Positions 44,249 through 52,736 of a stretch of DNA of 64,000 nt are shown here, piece after piece. The position numbers and the translations under genes were made by a program. The notes under the pieces are model-generated. The model worked only from the letters and a program-made list of their open reading frames with translations. It had not been told where the DNA came from and ran no database searches. Origin of the DNA: Urbifossiella limnaea. Lineage in GTDB: Bacteria > Planctomycetota > Planctomycetia > Gemmatales > Gemmataceae. The stretch is from contig NZ_CP036273.1 of NCBI RefSeq assembly GCF_007747215.1, forward strand, positions 5,502,322-5,566,321, written 5' to 3'. Position 1 is the first letter of the stretch, and each line of letters opens with the position of its first letter.

Positions 44249-44950
44249 ATGACCGACGTTCGTTCCCTCCTCGCCGAGCGCCTCGCCGCGGTCCGCGGCC
44301 GCATCGCGGGCGCCGCCCGCCGCGCCGGCCGCGACCCCGCCGCCGTCACCCTCGTCGCCGTCACCAAGACTGTGACGCCGGCCGTCGCCGCGGTCGTGTT
44401 CGAGCTCGGCGCCGCCGACCTGGGCGAAGGCCGGCCGCAGGAGTTGTGGAAGAAGGCCGCCGCGCTCCCCGCCGCGCGCTGGCACCTCGTCGGCCACCTC
44501 CAGCGCAACAAGCTCGACCGCACCGTGCCGCTCGCGGCGCTGATTCACTCCGTCGATTCGGAACGGCTGCTCGCCGCGCTCGACGACTTCGGCCGCAAGC
44601 GCGGCACGCCGGTGCCCGTGCTGCTCGAAGTGAATTGCAGCCGCGAGGCGGCGAAGGGCGGGCTCCGCCCCGAGGACCTGCCGGCGCTCGCGGACACGCT
44701 GCCGGCGCGCAGCGGCGTCGAGGTGCGCGGCCTGATGACGATGGCCGCGTACGCCGACGACCCCGAAGCCGCCCGGCCGACGTTCGCCGAACTGCGGCAG
44801 CTGCGCGACCGCCTCCGGGGCGTCACCGGGCTGCCGCTGCCGGAGCTTTCCATGGGGATGAGCGGCGACTTCGAGGTGGGCGTGGAAGAGGGCGCCACGC
44901 TGGTCCGCGTCGGCACCACCTTATTCGAGGGGCTGCCGGCGTTAGAATAG
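44249..44950 (+). CDS. PLP homeostasis protein (YggS/PLPBP family)
   Basis: The 233-residue protein has the single TIM-barrel fold of YggS: PLP lysine K40 in VAVTKTV, WHLVGHLQRNK, LLEVNCSREAAKGG, LSMGMSGDFEVGVEEG and VRVGTTLF. These proteins bind pyridoxal phosphate without known catalysis and keep vitamin B6 and amino acid pools balanced. Residues expected in the canonical FIGxLQxNK and MSMGMSxD motifs are present. The gene lies between HIT and panB in the same direction. Confidence 0.93.
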   Translation: MTDVRSLLAERLAAVRGRIAGAARRAGRDPAAVTLVAVTKTVTPAVAAVVFELGAADLGEGRPQELWKKAAALPAARWHLVGHLQRNKLDRTVPLAALIHSVDSERLLAALDDFGRKRGTPVPVLLEVNCSREAAKGGLRPEDLPALADTLPARSGVEVRGLMTMAAYADDPEAARPTFAELRQLRDRLRGVTGLPLPELSMGMSGDFEVGVEEGATLVRVGTTLFEGLPALE

Positions 44951-44977
44951 CCGCGTCGTTCCGCCCGAGGTCGCCGT

Positions 44978-45781
44978 ATGTCCGTATCCGCAGAGCCCCG
45001 CCCGGTCACCGCCCCCGCCTTCCGGGCGGCGAAGGGGCGCAGCAGGCTCGCCGTCGTCACCGCCTACGACTACACCTCCGCGCGCCTCGCCGACGAGGCC
45101 GGCGTGGACGCCATCCTCGTCGGCGACTCGCTCGGCATGGTGATCCAGGGGCACGCCACGTCGCTGCCGGTGACGCTGCGCGACGTGATCTACCACACGC
45201 AGTGCGTGGTCCGCGGGGTGAAGCGCGCCCTGGTGATCGCCGACCTGCCGTTCCTGACGTACCAGGTGAGCCCGCGGCAGGCCGTCCGCAGCGCCGGCAA
45301 GCTGATGAAGTTCGGCGGCGCGCACGCGGTGAAGCTGGAGGGCGGCGAGCGCGTCGCCGACGCGGTGCGGGCGGTGGTGGCGGCCGGCATCCCGGTGATG
45401 GCGCACGTCGGGCTGACGCCGCAGTCGGTCCACCAGTTCGGCGGGTTCAAGGTGCAGCGCGACGCCGAGCAGCTGCTCGCCGACGCGGCCGCGGTCGTGG
45501 CGGCCGGGGCGTTCGCGGTGGTGGTGGAGAGCGTGCCGGCGGACGTGGGGGCGAAGCTCACGGCGGCTCTGCCGGTGCCGACGGTCGGCATCGGCGCCGG
45601 CCCCGGGTGCGACGCGCAGGTGCTGGTGTTCCACGACCTGCTCGGCCTGTTCGCCGACTTCACGCCGAAGTTCGTGAAGCGCTACGCCGACCTCGGCACC
45701 GCGGCGCGGGACGCGATCGGCGCCTTCGCCCGGGAGGTGCGCGACGGCACGTTCCCGGGGCCGGAGCACTCGTTCCGCTAG
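44978..45781 (+). CDS. panB: Ketopantoate hydroxymethyltransferase PanB
   Basis: PanB transfers a hydroxymethyl group from methylene-THF to alpha-ketoisovalerate, the first committed step to pantothenate and CoA. The 267-residue sequence has the family motifs VTAYDYTSARLADEAG, ILVGDSLGMVIQGH, VIADLPFLTYQ, AVKLEGG, MAHVGLTPQSVHQFGG and IGIGAGPGCDAQVLVFHDL-type text (VGIGAGPGCDAQVL). The length is normal. PanE, the next enzyme, is encoded separately at 61251-62228. Confidence 0.96.
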   Translation: MSVSAEPRPVTAPAFRAAKGRSRLAVVTAYDYTSARLADEAGVDAILVGDSLGMVIQGHATSLPVTLRDVIYHTQCVVRGVKRALVIADLPFLTYQVSPRQAVRSAGKLMKFGGAHAVKLEGGERVADAVRAVVAAGIPVMAHVGLTPQSVHQFGGFKVQRDAEQLLADAAAVVAAGAFAVVVESVPADVGAKLTAALPVPTVGIGAGPGCDAQVLVFHDLLGLFADFTPKFVKRYADLGTAARDAIGAFAREVRDGTFPGPEHSFR

Positions 45782-45823
45782 CGCGGCGTTCGTCGTGTCG
45801 GTCCTGGTGCGTTGGATCAGCCT

Positions 45824-45888
45824 GTTAGGCCGGGGCGCGAGCCCCGTCGGGGGTCAGACGCCCGACGGGGCTCGCGCCCCGGCCTAAC
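45824..45888. terminator. 65-bp hairpin after panB
   Basis: Perfect 28-bp arms (GTTAGGCCGGGGCG...) with a 9-base loop, 43 bases after the panB stop. The construction is like the palindrome at 1509-1572. Confidence 0.65.
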
Positions 45889-45968
45889 GGCTCGGTACAC
45901 TCCCATCGAGCGGAGACTAGAATCGCCCGCGGCTGCCGGCGCCCGGCGGCCACAACCCGGAGGCGAAG

Positions 45969-46364
45969 ATGCGAACGGCCCTCGTGGCGGCGCTGGCGGC
46001 GGTCGGGGTGTGCGGCGTGGCGGGTGCGCGGGACGAGAAGGCCGACCCGGTGGGGACGTGGGCGTGTGAGTACAAGATCGGCGACCAGAAGCGGACGTCG
46101 TCGCTGACGATCACGAAGGACGGCGACAAGCTGGCCGGCACGATGACGTGGCCGGACCAGAAGGGGGCGAAGCTGACGGACGTGAAGATGAAGGACGGCG
46201 CGCTGACGTTCTCGGCCGTGCGCGAGTTCATGGACAACAAGATTCCGATCGACTACACGCTGAAGGTGACCGGCGACAAGCTGACGGGCAAGGGCAAGTC
46301 CGACTTCGGCGGCAAGGCGACCGAGTTCGACATCGAGGGGACGCGCGAGAAGAAGGCGAAGTGA
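45969..46364 (+). CDS. Small secreted beta-rich protein of unknown function
   Basis: A 131-residue product with a signal peptide (MRTALVAALAAVGVCGVAGA). The mature part has alternating short beta strands: VGTWACEYKIGDQK, SLTITKDGDKLAGTM, ALTFSAVREFMDN and LTGKGKSDFGGKATEFDIEG. This reads like a small lipocalin or avidin-like barrel of a type common in planctomycetes. GGAGG lies close upstream of the ATG. No partner is evident. Confidence 0.75.
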   Translation: MRTALVAALAAVGVCGVAGARDEKADPVGTWACEYKIGDQKRTSSLTITKDGDKLAGTMTWPDQKGAKLTDVKMKDGALTFSAVREFMDNKIPIDYTLKVTGDKLTGKGKSDFGGKATEFDIEGTREKKAK

Positions 46365-46423
46365 CGCGGGCGGGCCGCCCCGCCGCTCGCGGCGTGACAC
46401 CGCGGCGGCGCCGCGTGCGGCGG

Positions 46424-47434
46424 TCAGAACCGGAGCCCGGCGGCCAGCCCGACGAACGGCCCCGGGTCGACGTTCACCTCGTCCCGCAGCGCCCCCCACT
46501 GGGACCGCCCCTCGCCGTAGCGCCGGCCGAACGAGTACCCGCCGGTCACGTCCACCGTCCCGGCCCGCCCGACCTGCCGCCGGAGCCCGCCGACCACCCG
46601 CTGCTCGAGTACGAAGAACCGGTCGCGGTTGTCCGGCCGGTCGGCGAGCAGGTACGACTCGTTGAGATACTCGTACCCGCCGAACGCCCACCACCCCGGC
46701 GCCAGCCGGTACGTCAGCCGGGCGTTCACGTTCAGCAGCGGGACGTACGACGCGGTCAACTGCAGGTCGTCCGTCGGCCGCCAGTCGAGGGACAGCGGCA
46801 GGCCGAGGTTCATGCGGAACGTGTCGGTCGGGTTCCAGGCGTAGGACGCCAGCGGGAGCGGGAAGTTGATCGCCCCGCCGGGCATGTACATCAGCATGAA
46901 CTGCCAGGCGTCTCGCCCGTCCCGCACCGGCACCCGGAGCATCGCCCCGACGCTCGGGTTCACCTCGTGGACGGAGTGGAACGGCTTGTCGCTCGGCGAC
47001 CCGACGCCGGTCATGAGCATCCCGGTCCACCCGTTCTCGAACCGGTGCATGTAGCTCAGGCCGAGGTTCAGGTTCCACAGCTGCTCGGGGAACGGCCGGC
47101 CGGTGTCCGGCAGGACCGCGTCGGTGAAGAACAGGGTGTGGCGCACCCCGACGGTGGTGAGGACCATGTCCCCGTCCGACTTCCACACCGGGAAGCCGGC
47201 GTTCAACCCCTGGCGGACGAACCCGAGGTCGGCGGGTTGCCCGCCGACGGGCTGATTCGGGTACCAGGTGGCGTTGTAGCCGGGCGGCCCGCCCGCGCCG
47301 GGCATCCCGCCCGGCCGGTCGCCGAGGGGCACCCGGGGTGGCGGTGGCGGGTCGGGCGGCGCGTCGTCGTCGGCCCGCGCCAGCGCGGCGGACGCGAGTA
47401 CGACCCCGATCACGGCCAGGGCGCGGGAAGGCAT
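46424..47434 (-). CDS. Outer-membrane beta-barrel protein (DUF6268-like)
   Basis: A 336-residue protein with a signal peptide (VIGVVLASAALARADD), a Pro/Gly-rich stretch and then regularly alternating amphipathic strands: WNLNLGLSYMHRFENGWTG, WQFMLMYMPGGAINFPLPL, LQLTASYVPLLNVNARLTY and WWAFGGYEYLNESY. It ends in the aromatic GLAAGLRF, the C-terminal signature for BAM-assembled barrels. The match to the DUF6268 barrel family is from memory of its pattern and is not certain. Substrate unknown. Confidence 0.75.
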   Translation of the reverse strand: MPSRALAVIGVVLASAALARADDDAPPDPPPPPRVPLGDRPGGMPGAGGPPGYNATWYPNQPVGGQPADLGFVRQGLNAGFPVWKSDGDMVLTTVGVRHTLFFTDAVLPDTGRPFPEQLWNLNLGLSYMHRFENGWTGMLMTGVGSPSDKPFHSVHEVNPSVGAMLRVPVRDGRDAWQFMLMYMPGGAINFPLPLASYAWNPTDTFRMNLGLPLSLDWRPTDDLQLTASYVPLLNVNARLTYRLAPGWWAFGGYEYLNESYLLADRPDNRDRFFVLEQRVVGGLRRQVGRAGTVDVTGGYSFGRRYGEGRSQWGALRDEVNVDPGPFVGLAAGLRF

Positions 47435-47560
47435 GTCGGCTCGAACGGCGAGGGTGTTCCGCTTCGCTCTATGGCGTGCGGCCGCGACCGGGTCAACGCG
47501 ATTTCGGGCTCAGTCCGGCGCGCCACTCCGGTCGCTCACGCTCCCGGCTCGCCGGCTCCC

Positions 47561-47589
47561 ACCCTCTCCCCCGCTTCGGGGGAGAGGGT
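47561..47589. terminator. Hairpin ACCCTCTCCCCC/GGGGGAGAGGGT
   Basis: Perfect 12-bp arms with a 5-base loop, in the gap after the small gene ending at 47653 (minus strand). Confidence 0.55.
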
Positions 47590-47652
47590 CGCGGCGAAGC
47601 ACGCGGGGTGAGGGGGCGGACCACAATTGATGAGGACCGGCCAAGGTCGGCG

Positions 47653-47877
47653 TCACGGCCGCGTCCGCCCGAGCACCCACAGCGCCGGGGCGCGGACCAG
47701 GGCGATGTTCTCGCTTACCTCGACCCAGGCTTCCAGCTCGGCCTTCTCGTACGGCGACAGCTGGCCGTTGGTGTTGCGGTCCATCAGCGCCCGCACCCGG
47801 GCGTCGCCCCGCGGCGGCAATCGCAATGCCGCGACGCTCTCGATCAGGTCGATCGGCGCTTCCACGACGCTCGACAT
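47653..47877 (-). CDS. Small helical protein, 74 residues
   Basis: The product begins MSSVVEAPIDL and contains RVRALMDRNTNGQLSPYEK, AELEAWVEVSENIALVRA and a final LWVLGRTRP. The charged helical pair with a short turn resembles small planctomycete and cyanobacterial proteins found upstream of nuclease-like genes, but no such partner follows here, so it is either an orphan or self-sufficient. The ATG at 47877 is chosen because the promoter at 47902-47930 would be inside a longer version. Confidence 0.65.
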   Translation of the reverse strand: MSSVVEAPIDLIESVAALRLPPRGDARVRALMDRNTNGQLSPYEKAELEAWVEVSENIALVRAPALWVLGRTRP

Positions 47878-47901
47878 GGGTGGCCCTCGCGGCTCAGTAG
47901 C

Positions 47902-47930
47902 ATTATCCTTCTGGCGGGAGACAACCACAA
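47902..47930 (-). promoter_or_regulatory. Sigma70-type promoter of the 74-residue gene
   Basis: On the minus strand, TTGTGG (47930-47925), 17 bp and GATAAT (47907-47902), 25 bases before the ATG. Good match to consensus in a lower-GC patch. Confidence 0.55.
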
Positions 47931-47998
47931 GACCGCCGGTCGCAAGCGGGCGACATCCACGATCCTGGCGCGCCCGAGTCAGAACAACTTGCCGCTAC

Positions 47999-48016
47999 GG
48001 CGAACCACGGTTCGCC
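47999..48016. promoter_or_regulatory. GGCGAACC/GGTTCGCC inverted repeat
   Basis: Perfect 8-bp arms with a 2-bp centre, 24 bases before the ATG of the next gene. Position and symmetry suggest an operator. Confidence 0.4.
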
Positions 48017-48039
48017 TACAGGGGTGTAGGTGGGTGGGA

Positions 48040-48375
48040 ATGGAAGCCGAGCGACAACGGGCCTACCTGATGATACTCTCAGCCGCGTTACAACACGTAA
48101 AATGGGATCTCGCCTGTTGGTATGGCAGGTTCGCCTGGCTGAGACCGTGGCGCTCGCGTCATCAGGTGCGGGGCGCCCGCCGTGCGGCGTTCCGCTCGGC
48201 TGCGTTCCACAACTTGGCCACATTTGCCCTGCATGACTTCACGGGCTTCTCGGAGGCGCAATTCTGGGAAGATATTGAGCGGTTCGAGACGAACTTTCCC
48301 GACGGCCGGTGGATGGACTACCGGGCGGAGTTCGAGCGCTGCCTCCGCGGCGAGGCGGTACGTACCATCAACTAA
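48040..48375 (+). CDS. Hypothetical protein, 111 residues, atypical base composition
   Basis: I do not recognise it. The sequence is rich in aromatic residues (LQHVKWDLACWYGRFAWLRP, FALHDFTGFSEAQFWEDIE) and looks like a real folded protein rather than a shadow frame. Its DNA is visibly less GC-rich than neighbouring genes, with codons such as ATA and TTA that are rare here. That hints at recent transfer or low expression. The ribosome site is weak; the ATG at 48040 is the first after an inverted repeat. Confidence 0.6.
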   Translation: MEAERQRAYLMILSAALQHVKWDLACWYGRFAWLRPWRSRHQVRGARRAAFRSAAFHNLATFALHDFTGFSEAQFWEDIERFETNFPDGRWMDYRAEFERCLRGEAVRTIN

Positions 48376-48427
48376 GTGGCGGTGTTGCTCCTTCGGGGTG
48401 AACGCCACCCCCTCCCCGAGTCCATCC

Positions 48428-49129
48428 GTGCCCGACGACCTCGCGCTGCTCCACGACGACATTTATCTCCTCGCCGTCAACAAGCCGGCGCCGCTGCTCA
48501 CCCAGGCGCCGCCGGCGGTGCCCAGCCTCGAAGCCCGCGTCAAGGCGTACCTCAAGGCCAAGCACAACAAGCCCGGCAACGTCTACCTCGGCATCCCCCA
48601 CCGCCTCGACCGGCCCGTGTCCGGCGTCGTCGTGTTCGCCCGCAACACCAAGGCCGCCCAGCGCATCCACAAGCAGTTCCAGGAACACACCACCCGCAAG
48701 GTGTACTGGGCGATCGTGGAAGGCGACATCACCCCCGACAGCGGCGTGTGGGAAGACTGGGTCCGCAAGATCGCGGACGAGGCGCGGACGGTGAAGGCCG
48801 CGGAGGGCGAGCCCGGCGCGAAGCTGGCGATGCTCGAGTACCGCGTCCTGCGCCGGTTCGACGGCAAGACGCTGGTCGAACTGGAGCCGCTGACGGGGCG
48901 GATGCACCAGCTCCGCGTCCAGTCCGCGTGGCGCGGCCACCCCGTCCTCGGCGACACCACCTACGGCTCCACAGTAGCGTTCGGACCACCGGCCGACCTT
49001 CCCCGCGATAAGGTGATCGCCCTGCACGCCCGCCGACTGACCATTTCCCACCCGTCCACGAAGCAACCCCTGACGCTGGAAGCGCCCCTGCCGGCGTACT
49101 GGGAGCCGGTGATCGGCCCAACCTCCTGA
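48428..49129 (+). CDS. RluA-family pseudouridine synthase
   Basis: A 233-residue enzyme that isomerises uridine to pseudouridine in RNA. The catalytic aspartate is Asp61 in GIPHRLDRPVSGVVVFA, with ARNTKAAQRIHKQF after it, then LELEPLTGRMHQLRVQ-like text (LVELEPLTGRMHQLRVQ), PVLGDTTYG and ALHARRL. There is no S4 RNA-binding domain, as in RluA or TruC-type short forms. The usual HRLDRxTSG serine-threonine is PVSG here. The start is a GTG. Confidence 0.9.
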   Translation: MPDDLALLHDDIYLLAVNKPAPLLTQAPPAVPSLEARVKAYLKAKHNKPGNVYLGIPHRLDRPVSGVVVFARNTKAAQRIHKQFQEHTTRKVYWAIVEGDITPDSGVWEDWVRKIADEARTVKAAEGEPGAKLAMLEYRVLRRFDGKTLVELEPLTGRMHQLRVQSAWRGHPVLGDTTYGSTVAFGPPADLPRDKVIALHARRLTISHPSTKQPLTLEAPLPAYWEPVIGPTS

Positions 49130-49201
49130 CGCAGCACGACTTCGGGCATATCGATCGTCCCACAGCTCGCCCGTGCGAACTTTTTTATGAGTCGGTGACA
49201 T

Positions 49202-49234
49202 GTTTCCGGGAATCGACCCCCCTCGGCCGGAAAC
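49202..49234. promoter_or_regulatory. GTTTCCGG/CCGGAAAC inverted repeat
   Basis: Perfect 8-bp arms with a 17-bp spacer, about 100 bases upstream of the next gene. Could be an operator. Confidence 0.3.
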
Positions 49235-49334
49235 AATGATCCCGGCCTGAGTAACACACCACACCTTGCATTCATCCCGCGGCGGCGTTCCGGTCGATAA
49301 CCGAGGAAGCCACTTTGTGTCACGGAGGACACCG

Positions 49335-51224
49335 ATGCGGACGTCGCGGATCACCATGCGCGTGCTCGCCGCCCTGGCCCTGTGGGCCGGGTTCGGCGTC
49401 GTCGCCGCCCAGCCCCCGACCGTCGAGAAGGTGCTGGAGGTGAAGCCCCGCCAGCCGGGCGTGAACGTCACCACGCCGGCCCCCGACCAGGTCGCCCGCT
49501 ACCGGCTCGACCCGATTCCGAACCCCAAGACGCCCGGCCAGAACATGGGCTACGTCGTCCGCGACGGCGACGGCCGGCCGGTGCGGCAGCTCGTGAGCCA
49601 CGACGGCAAGGGGTACAACGTCGTCGCCTTCTACCTGAACGGCCAGGAGGCGTACCGCGAGTTCTACCCGCCGAGCCCGAGCGAGCCGTACCAGTTCCGC
49701 TGGCTCGGCGCCAACGGCGGCAAGTGGGGCGTGGACCGCGACCGCGACGGCAAGATCGACGAGTGGCTCGTCATCTCGCCGGAGGAGGTGAGCCAGGAGC
49801 TGCTCGCCGCGGTGCTCACCGGCGACGCCAAGCGCCTCGACGCGCTGCTGGCGACGGAGGAGAGCCTGAAGGGCCACGGCCTCCAGCCGGCGGAGCTGGC
49901 CCGCATCAAGGAGAAGACCGCCGGCGCCGCCAAGCGGCTGGCCGACGCGGCGCAGAAGCTCCAGCTGTCGCCCGAGGCGCGCTGGGTGCACCTGGAACTG
50001 GGCGTGCCGAACACCACGCCGCAGGACGCCTTCGGCGGCAAGGACGACCTGGTGGTCCACCGCAACGGCACGGTGCTGATCGAGGACAAGGGGAAGACGC
50101 ACTTCCTGCAGACGGGCGAGCTGGTCCAGGTCGGCCGGTCGTGGAAGGTGGTCGAAGGCCCGTCCGTCGGCCCGGGCGTGGTCAGCGCCGACGGCGGCCC
50201 GTCGAACGGCGCCGGGCCGGTCGTCACCGACGGCATCCGCGAACTGGTGAACCAGCTCGACCAGATCGATAAGAGCGCCCCGAACCCGCCGGTGCAGCCG
50301 GCGCTGGGCGAGTACTACGGCCGCCGGGCCGCGGTGCTGGAGCAGATCGTGCAGAAGCTCGACCCCACCCAGCAGGCCGATTGGACGCGGCTGCTGATCG
50401 ACAGCCTGTCCGCGGCGACCGAGGGCGGCGCGGCCGAGAGCGCGTCGCACAAGCGGTTCCAGCAGTGGAACCACCAGCTGTCGAAGCTCGGGCCGCAGAA
50501 CCCGCTGTTCGCGTACTCGTCGTTCCGCCTGCTGGTCGCCGAGAACGGCATGGCCCTGGCCGGCGCCAAGACCGGGCCGGAACTCCAGAAGGTGCAGGAC
50601 GCCTGGCGGCTGAACCTGGAGAACTTCGTGAAGGCCCACCCGACCGCGGACGACGCCGGCGAGGCGGTGCTGCGGCTCGGCATGGCAAACGAGTTCCTCG
50701 GCAAGGACGGCGAGCCGAAGGCGAAGGAGTGGTACACCACGCTGACCACGACGTACAAGAGCCACCCGCACGCGGCGAAGGCCGCGGGCGCCGTGCGCCG
50801 CCTCGACAGCGAGGGGAAGGCGCTGGAGCTGAGTGGCACGACACTCCAGGGCCAGCCGTTCTCGGCGGCGTCACTCGGCGGCAAGGCCGTGGCCGTGTAC
50901 TACTGGGCGAGCTGGAGCACGACGCTGGCCGACGACGCCCGCAAGCTCCGCGACCTGGAGAAGACGTTCGGCCCGAAGGGGCTAGCGGTCGTGACCGTGT
51001 GCCTGGACGACGACGCGAAGGCGGCGGTGCAGGCGGTCCAGAGCGCGCAGCTGCCGGGCGTGGTGCTGCACGCCCCGGGCGGCCTGGACCGCAGCCCGCT
51101 GGCGGCCGGGTACGGCATCATGGTGGTGCCGCACATCCTGCTGACGGGCAAGGACGGTAAGGTGACCAACCGCAACGCCCAGATCGCCACGCTGGAGGAC
51201 GAACTGCGCCGGCTGCTGCCGTAA
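49335..51224 (+). CDS. Secreted protein with a cysteine-less thioredoxin-like C-terminal domain
   Basis: A 629-residue protein with a signal peptide (RVLAALALWAGFGVVAAQ). Residues 30-480 are a helical, TPR-like or alpha-solenoid region with an acidic patch (VDRDRDGKIDEW). The C-terminus (about 495-629) has a TlpA/AhpC-type thioredoxin fold: LSGTTLQGQPFSAASLGGKA, AVYYWASWSTTL, DLEKTFGPKGLAVVTVCLDD and VVPHILLTGKDG. Where thioredoxins have WCxxC, this protein reads WASWSTT (524-530), so it cannot do disulfide exchange. RBS CGGAGGA fits the ATG at 49335. Confidence 0.82.
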   Translation: MRTSRITMRVLAALALWAGFGVVAAQPPTVEKVLEVKPRQPGVNVTTPAPDQVARYRLDPIPNPKTPGQNMGYVVRDGDGRPVRQLVSHDGKGYNVVAFYLNGQEAYREFYPPSPSEPYQFRWLGANGGKWGVDRDRDGKIDEWLVISPEEVSQELLAAVLTGDAKRLDALLATEESLKGHGLQPAELARIKEKTAGAAKRLADAAQKLQLSPEARWVHLELGVPNTTPQDAFGGKDDLVVHRNGTVLIEDKGKTHFLQTGELVQVGRSWKVVEGPSVGPGVVSADGGPSNGAGPVVTDGIRELVNQLDQIDKSAPNPPVQPALGEYYGRRAAVLEQIVQKLDPTQQADWTRLLIDSLSAATEGGAAESASHKRFQQWNHQLSKLGPQNPLFAYSSFRLLVAENGMALAGAKTGPELQKVQDAWRLNLENFVKAHPTADDAGEAVLRLGMANEFLGKDGEPKAKEWYTTLTTTYKSHPHAAKAAGAVRRLDSEGKALELSGTTLQGQPFSAASLGGKAVAVYYWASWSTTLADDARKLRDLEKTFGPKGLAVVTVCLDDDAKAAVQAVQSAQLPGVVLHAPGGLDRSPLAAGYGIMVVPHILLTGKDGKVTNRNAQIATLEDELRRLLP

Positions 51225-51236
51225 GGCAGCCGGAGG

Positions 51237-51347
51237 ATGGCCACAAAAAGGCACGAAAAGACACAAAAAGTAAGACCAAGACAGGATTCGAACGGTCCTT
51301 TGTCTTGGGCTTACTTTTTGTGACTTTTCGTGCCTTTTTGTGGCCAA
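51237..51347. repeat. Palindromic A-tract element, copy 3 (best preserved)
   Basis: Arms of about 46 bp, nearly perfect, built from 10-bp words CCACAAAAAG, GCACGAAAAG and ACACAAAAAG. It lies between convergent gene ends at 51224 and 51360. Related to 2555-2661 and 4204-4311. Confidence 0.8.
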
Positions 51348-51359
51348 TCTGCTTTGTGC

Positions 51360-52709
51360 TTATCGCCTGATCGCCGCGTGCCACTCGGCCTCGAACGCCG
51401 GCAACGGTTGGCCCACCAAGTCCTCGAACGCCCGCCGCGGGTCGCCGCCGGTGTTCACCGCGACGAGGTACGCCCGGAACCGCTCGGAGCCGACCGCGCG
51501 CCGCTCGAACGTCAGGTAGTGGGCCAGCGCCCAGCACGTCAGGTACGCGCGATCGGCGTCGGCCTTGCCGCCGGCGTGGTGGGCCAGGAACGCCCCCGGC
51601 CCCGCGGCGAGCAGCTCGGTCAGCGGCATCAGCCCGGCGCCCTTCGCGCCGACTGCTTCCTTCGCCCGCGCCAGCCGCTTCTGGTCCGGCGCGTCGGCGC
51701 GGACCTCGCCGGCCTCCACAACGGCGCGCTCGAACACTTGGGCCAGCCCCTCGTTGAGCCAGCGCGGTAGCTCGCCGGTCCCCTCGCCGGCCTTCACCCG
51801 GTCGGCCGGCAGCTGTGGGTACGCGAACGACGCCGCGTAGGCGTGGAACGACTCGTGGTACAGCACCGCGAACAGCCGCCCGGTGTGCGCGTCGAGCTTG
51901 GCCATGTTGGCGCGGTCGGCGGCGAACACGCGCCGCCGCTCGGCGCTCACCGCCGTCAGGTAGCGCTCCAGCTCCGGGCGGCGGTACAGCTTCCGCACGC
52001 CCTCCTCGTACCGGTCCAGCGCCGCGAGCTGCTGCGCGTGGTGGAGCTTCGCCGCGGCCAGCTCGTCGCCGAAGCGGTCGAGGTCGGTGCCGCACAGAAT
52101 GCGGTTCCCGGCCGGGTCGAACACCGCCGGATTGAGCAGGTCCGCCCGGCCGAGCGGGGCCAACAGCTGACGGTACTCGTCGGGCGTCGGCGCGAGGAAG
52201 ACGGTGGTAGGGCGCGCGGTCGGCACCGCGGGGGGGAGGAAGCGAGTAAACGCGGTGTAGAGGTGTTCGAGCCGCACGGCGGCGCGGCGGGTCACTTCCT
52301 CGGGGGCGTCCGAGATCAGGGTGAAAAACTCGCTGTCGTAGCGGCGGGCGGCGTCGCGTTTGCCGAGCCAGTCGGCGGCGGCGAACTCGACGCCCTCCAT
52401 CCGCTTCCGCTCGCCGGAGCCGTCGGGGTCGAGCTCGGCGATCCGCTCGCGGAGATACTCGCGGTCCTTCTCGGCGAGCCGTTTGACCTTGGCAATCTCG
52501 CCGCGGGTGAAGCGCGTGGTGAGCGTGAACGTCGGCTTGCCGGGCGGCCGGCGGACGCCCTGGAAGGTAATGTCCGCGGGCGTCTCGCTCAGGATGAGCC
52601 CCTGGAAGACGGCACCGTTCTTGAGGGTGAGTTCGTCGAACGGCCAGGGCGTGAGGCCGGGCGGCGCCGGCGGCTGGGCGACGGCCAGAAGGACGGCGGC
52701 GGCGTACAT
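51360..52709 (-). CDS. DUF1570 gluzincin-like peptidase
   Basis: A 449-residue protein with a short hydrophobic leader (MYAAAVLLAVAQ). The DUF1570 core (about 270-420) has VLYHESFHAYAASF (H285, E286, H289) and the third zinc ligand E320 in LPRWLNEGLAQ, all present. The N-terminal part carries a small domain (LTLKNGAVFQGLILSE) and a helical region. DUF1570 is almost limited to planctomycetes and no substrate is known. The peptidase part of the ECF fusion at 39545 is of the same general type. Confidence 0.82.
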   Translation of the reverse strand: MYAAAVLLAVAQPPAPPGLTPWPFDELTLKNGAVFQGLILSETPADITFQGVRRPPGKPTFTLTTRFTRGEIAKVKRLAEKDREYLRERIAELDPDGSGERKRMEGVEFAAADWLGKRDAARRYDSEFFTLISDAPEEVTRRAAVRLEHLYTAFTRFLPPAVPTARPTTVFLAPTPDEYRQLLAPLGRADLLNPAVFDPAGNRILCGTDLDRFGDELAAAKLHHAQQLAALDRYEEGVRKLYRRPELERYLTAVSAERRRVFAADRANMAKLDAHTGRLFAVLYHESFHAYAASFAYPQLPADRVKAGEGTGELPRWLNEGLAQVFERAVVEAGEVRADAPDQKRLARAKEAVGAKGAGLMPLTELLAAGPGAFLAHHAGGKADADRAYLTCWALAHYLTFERRAVGSERFRAYLVAVNTGGDPRRAFEDLVGQPLPAFEAEWHAAIRR

Positions 52710-52736
52710 GGCGGCCCCGTGTGCGGGCGGAAGTAT

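Noticed and set aside
43889-45781. Plus-strand frame of about 600 codons spanning the HIT, PLP-protein and panB genes
   Set aside because: Arg/Pro/Ala-rich shadow of three clearly recognised genes in other frames.
51237-51347. A-tract palindrome considered as an ordinary Rho-independent terminator
   Set aside because: The arms are A/T-rich with long stems, the same unit also occurs upstream of gene starts (2555), and there is no GC-rich stem followed by a U-run; it is better treated as a repeat element.
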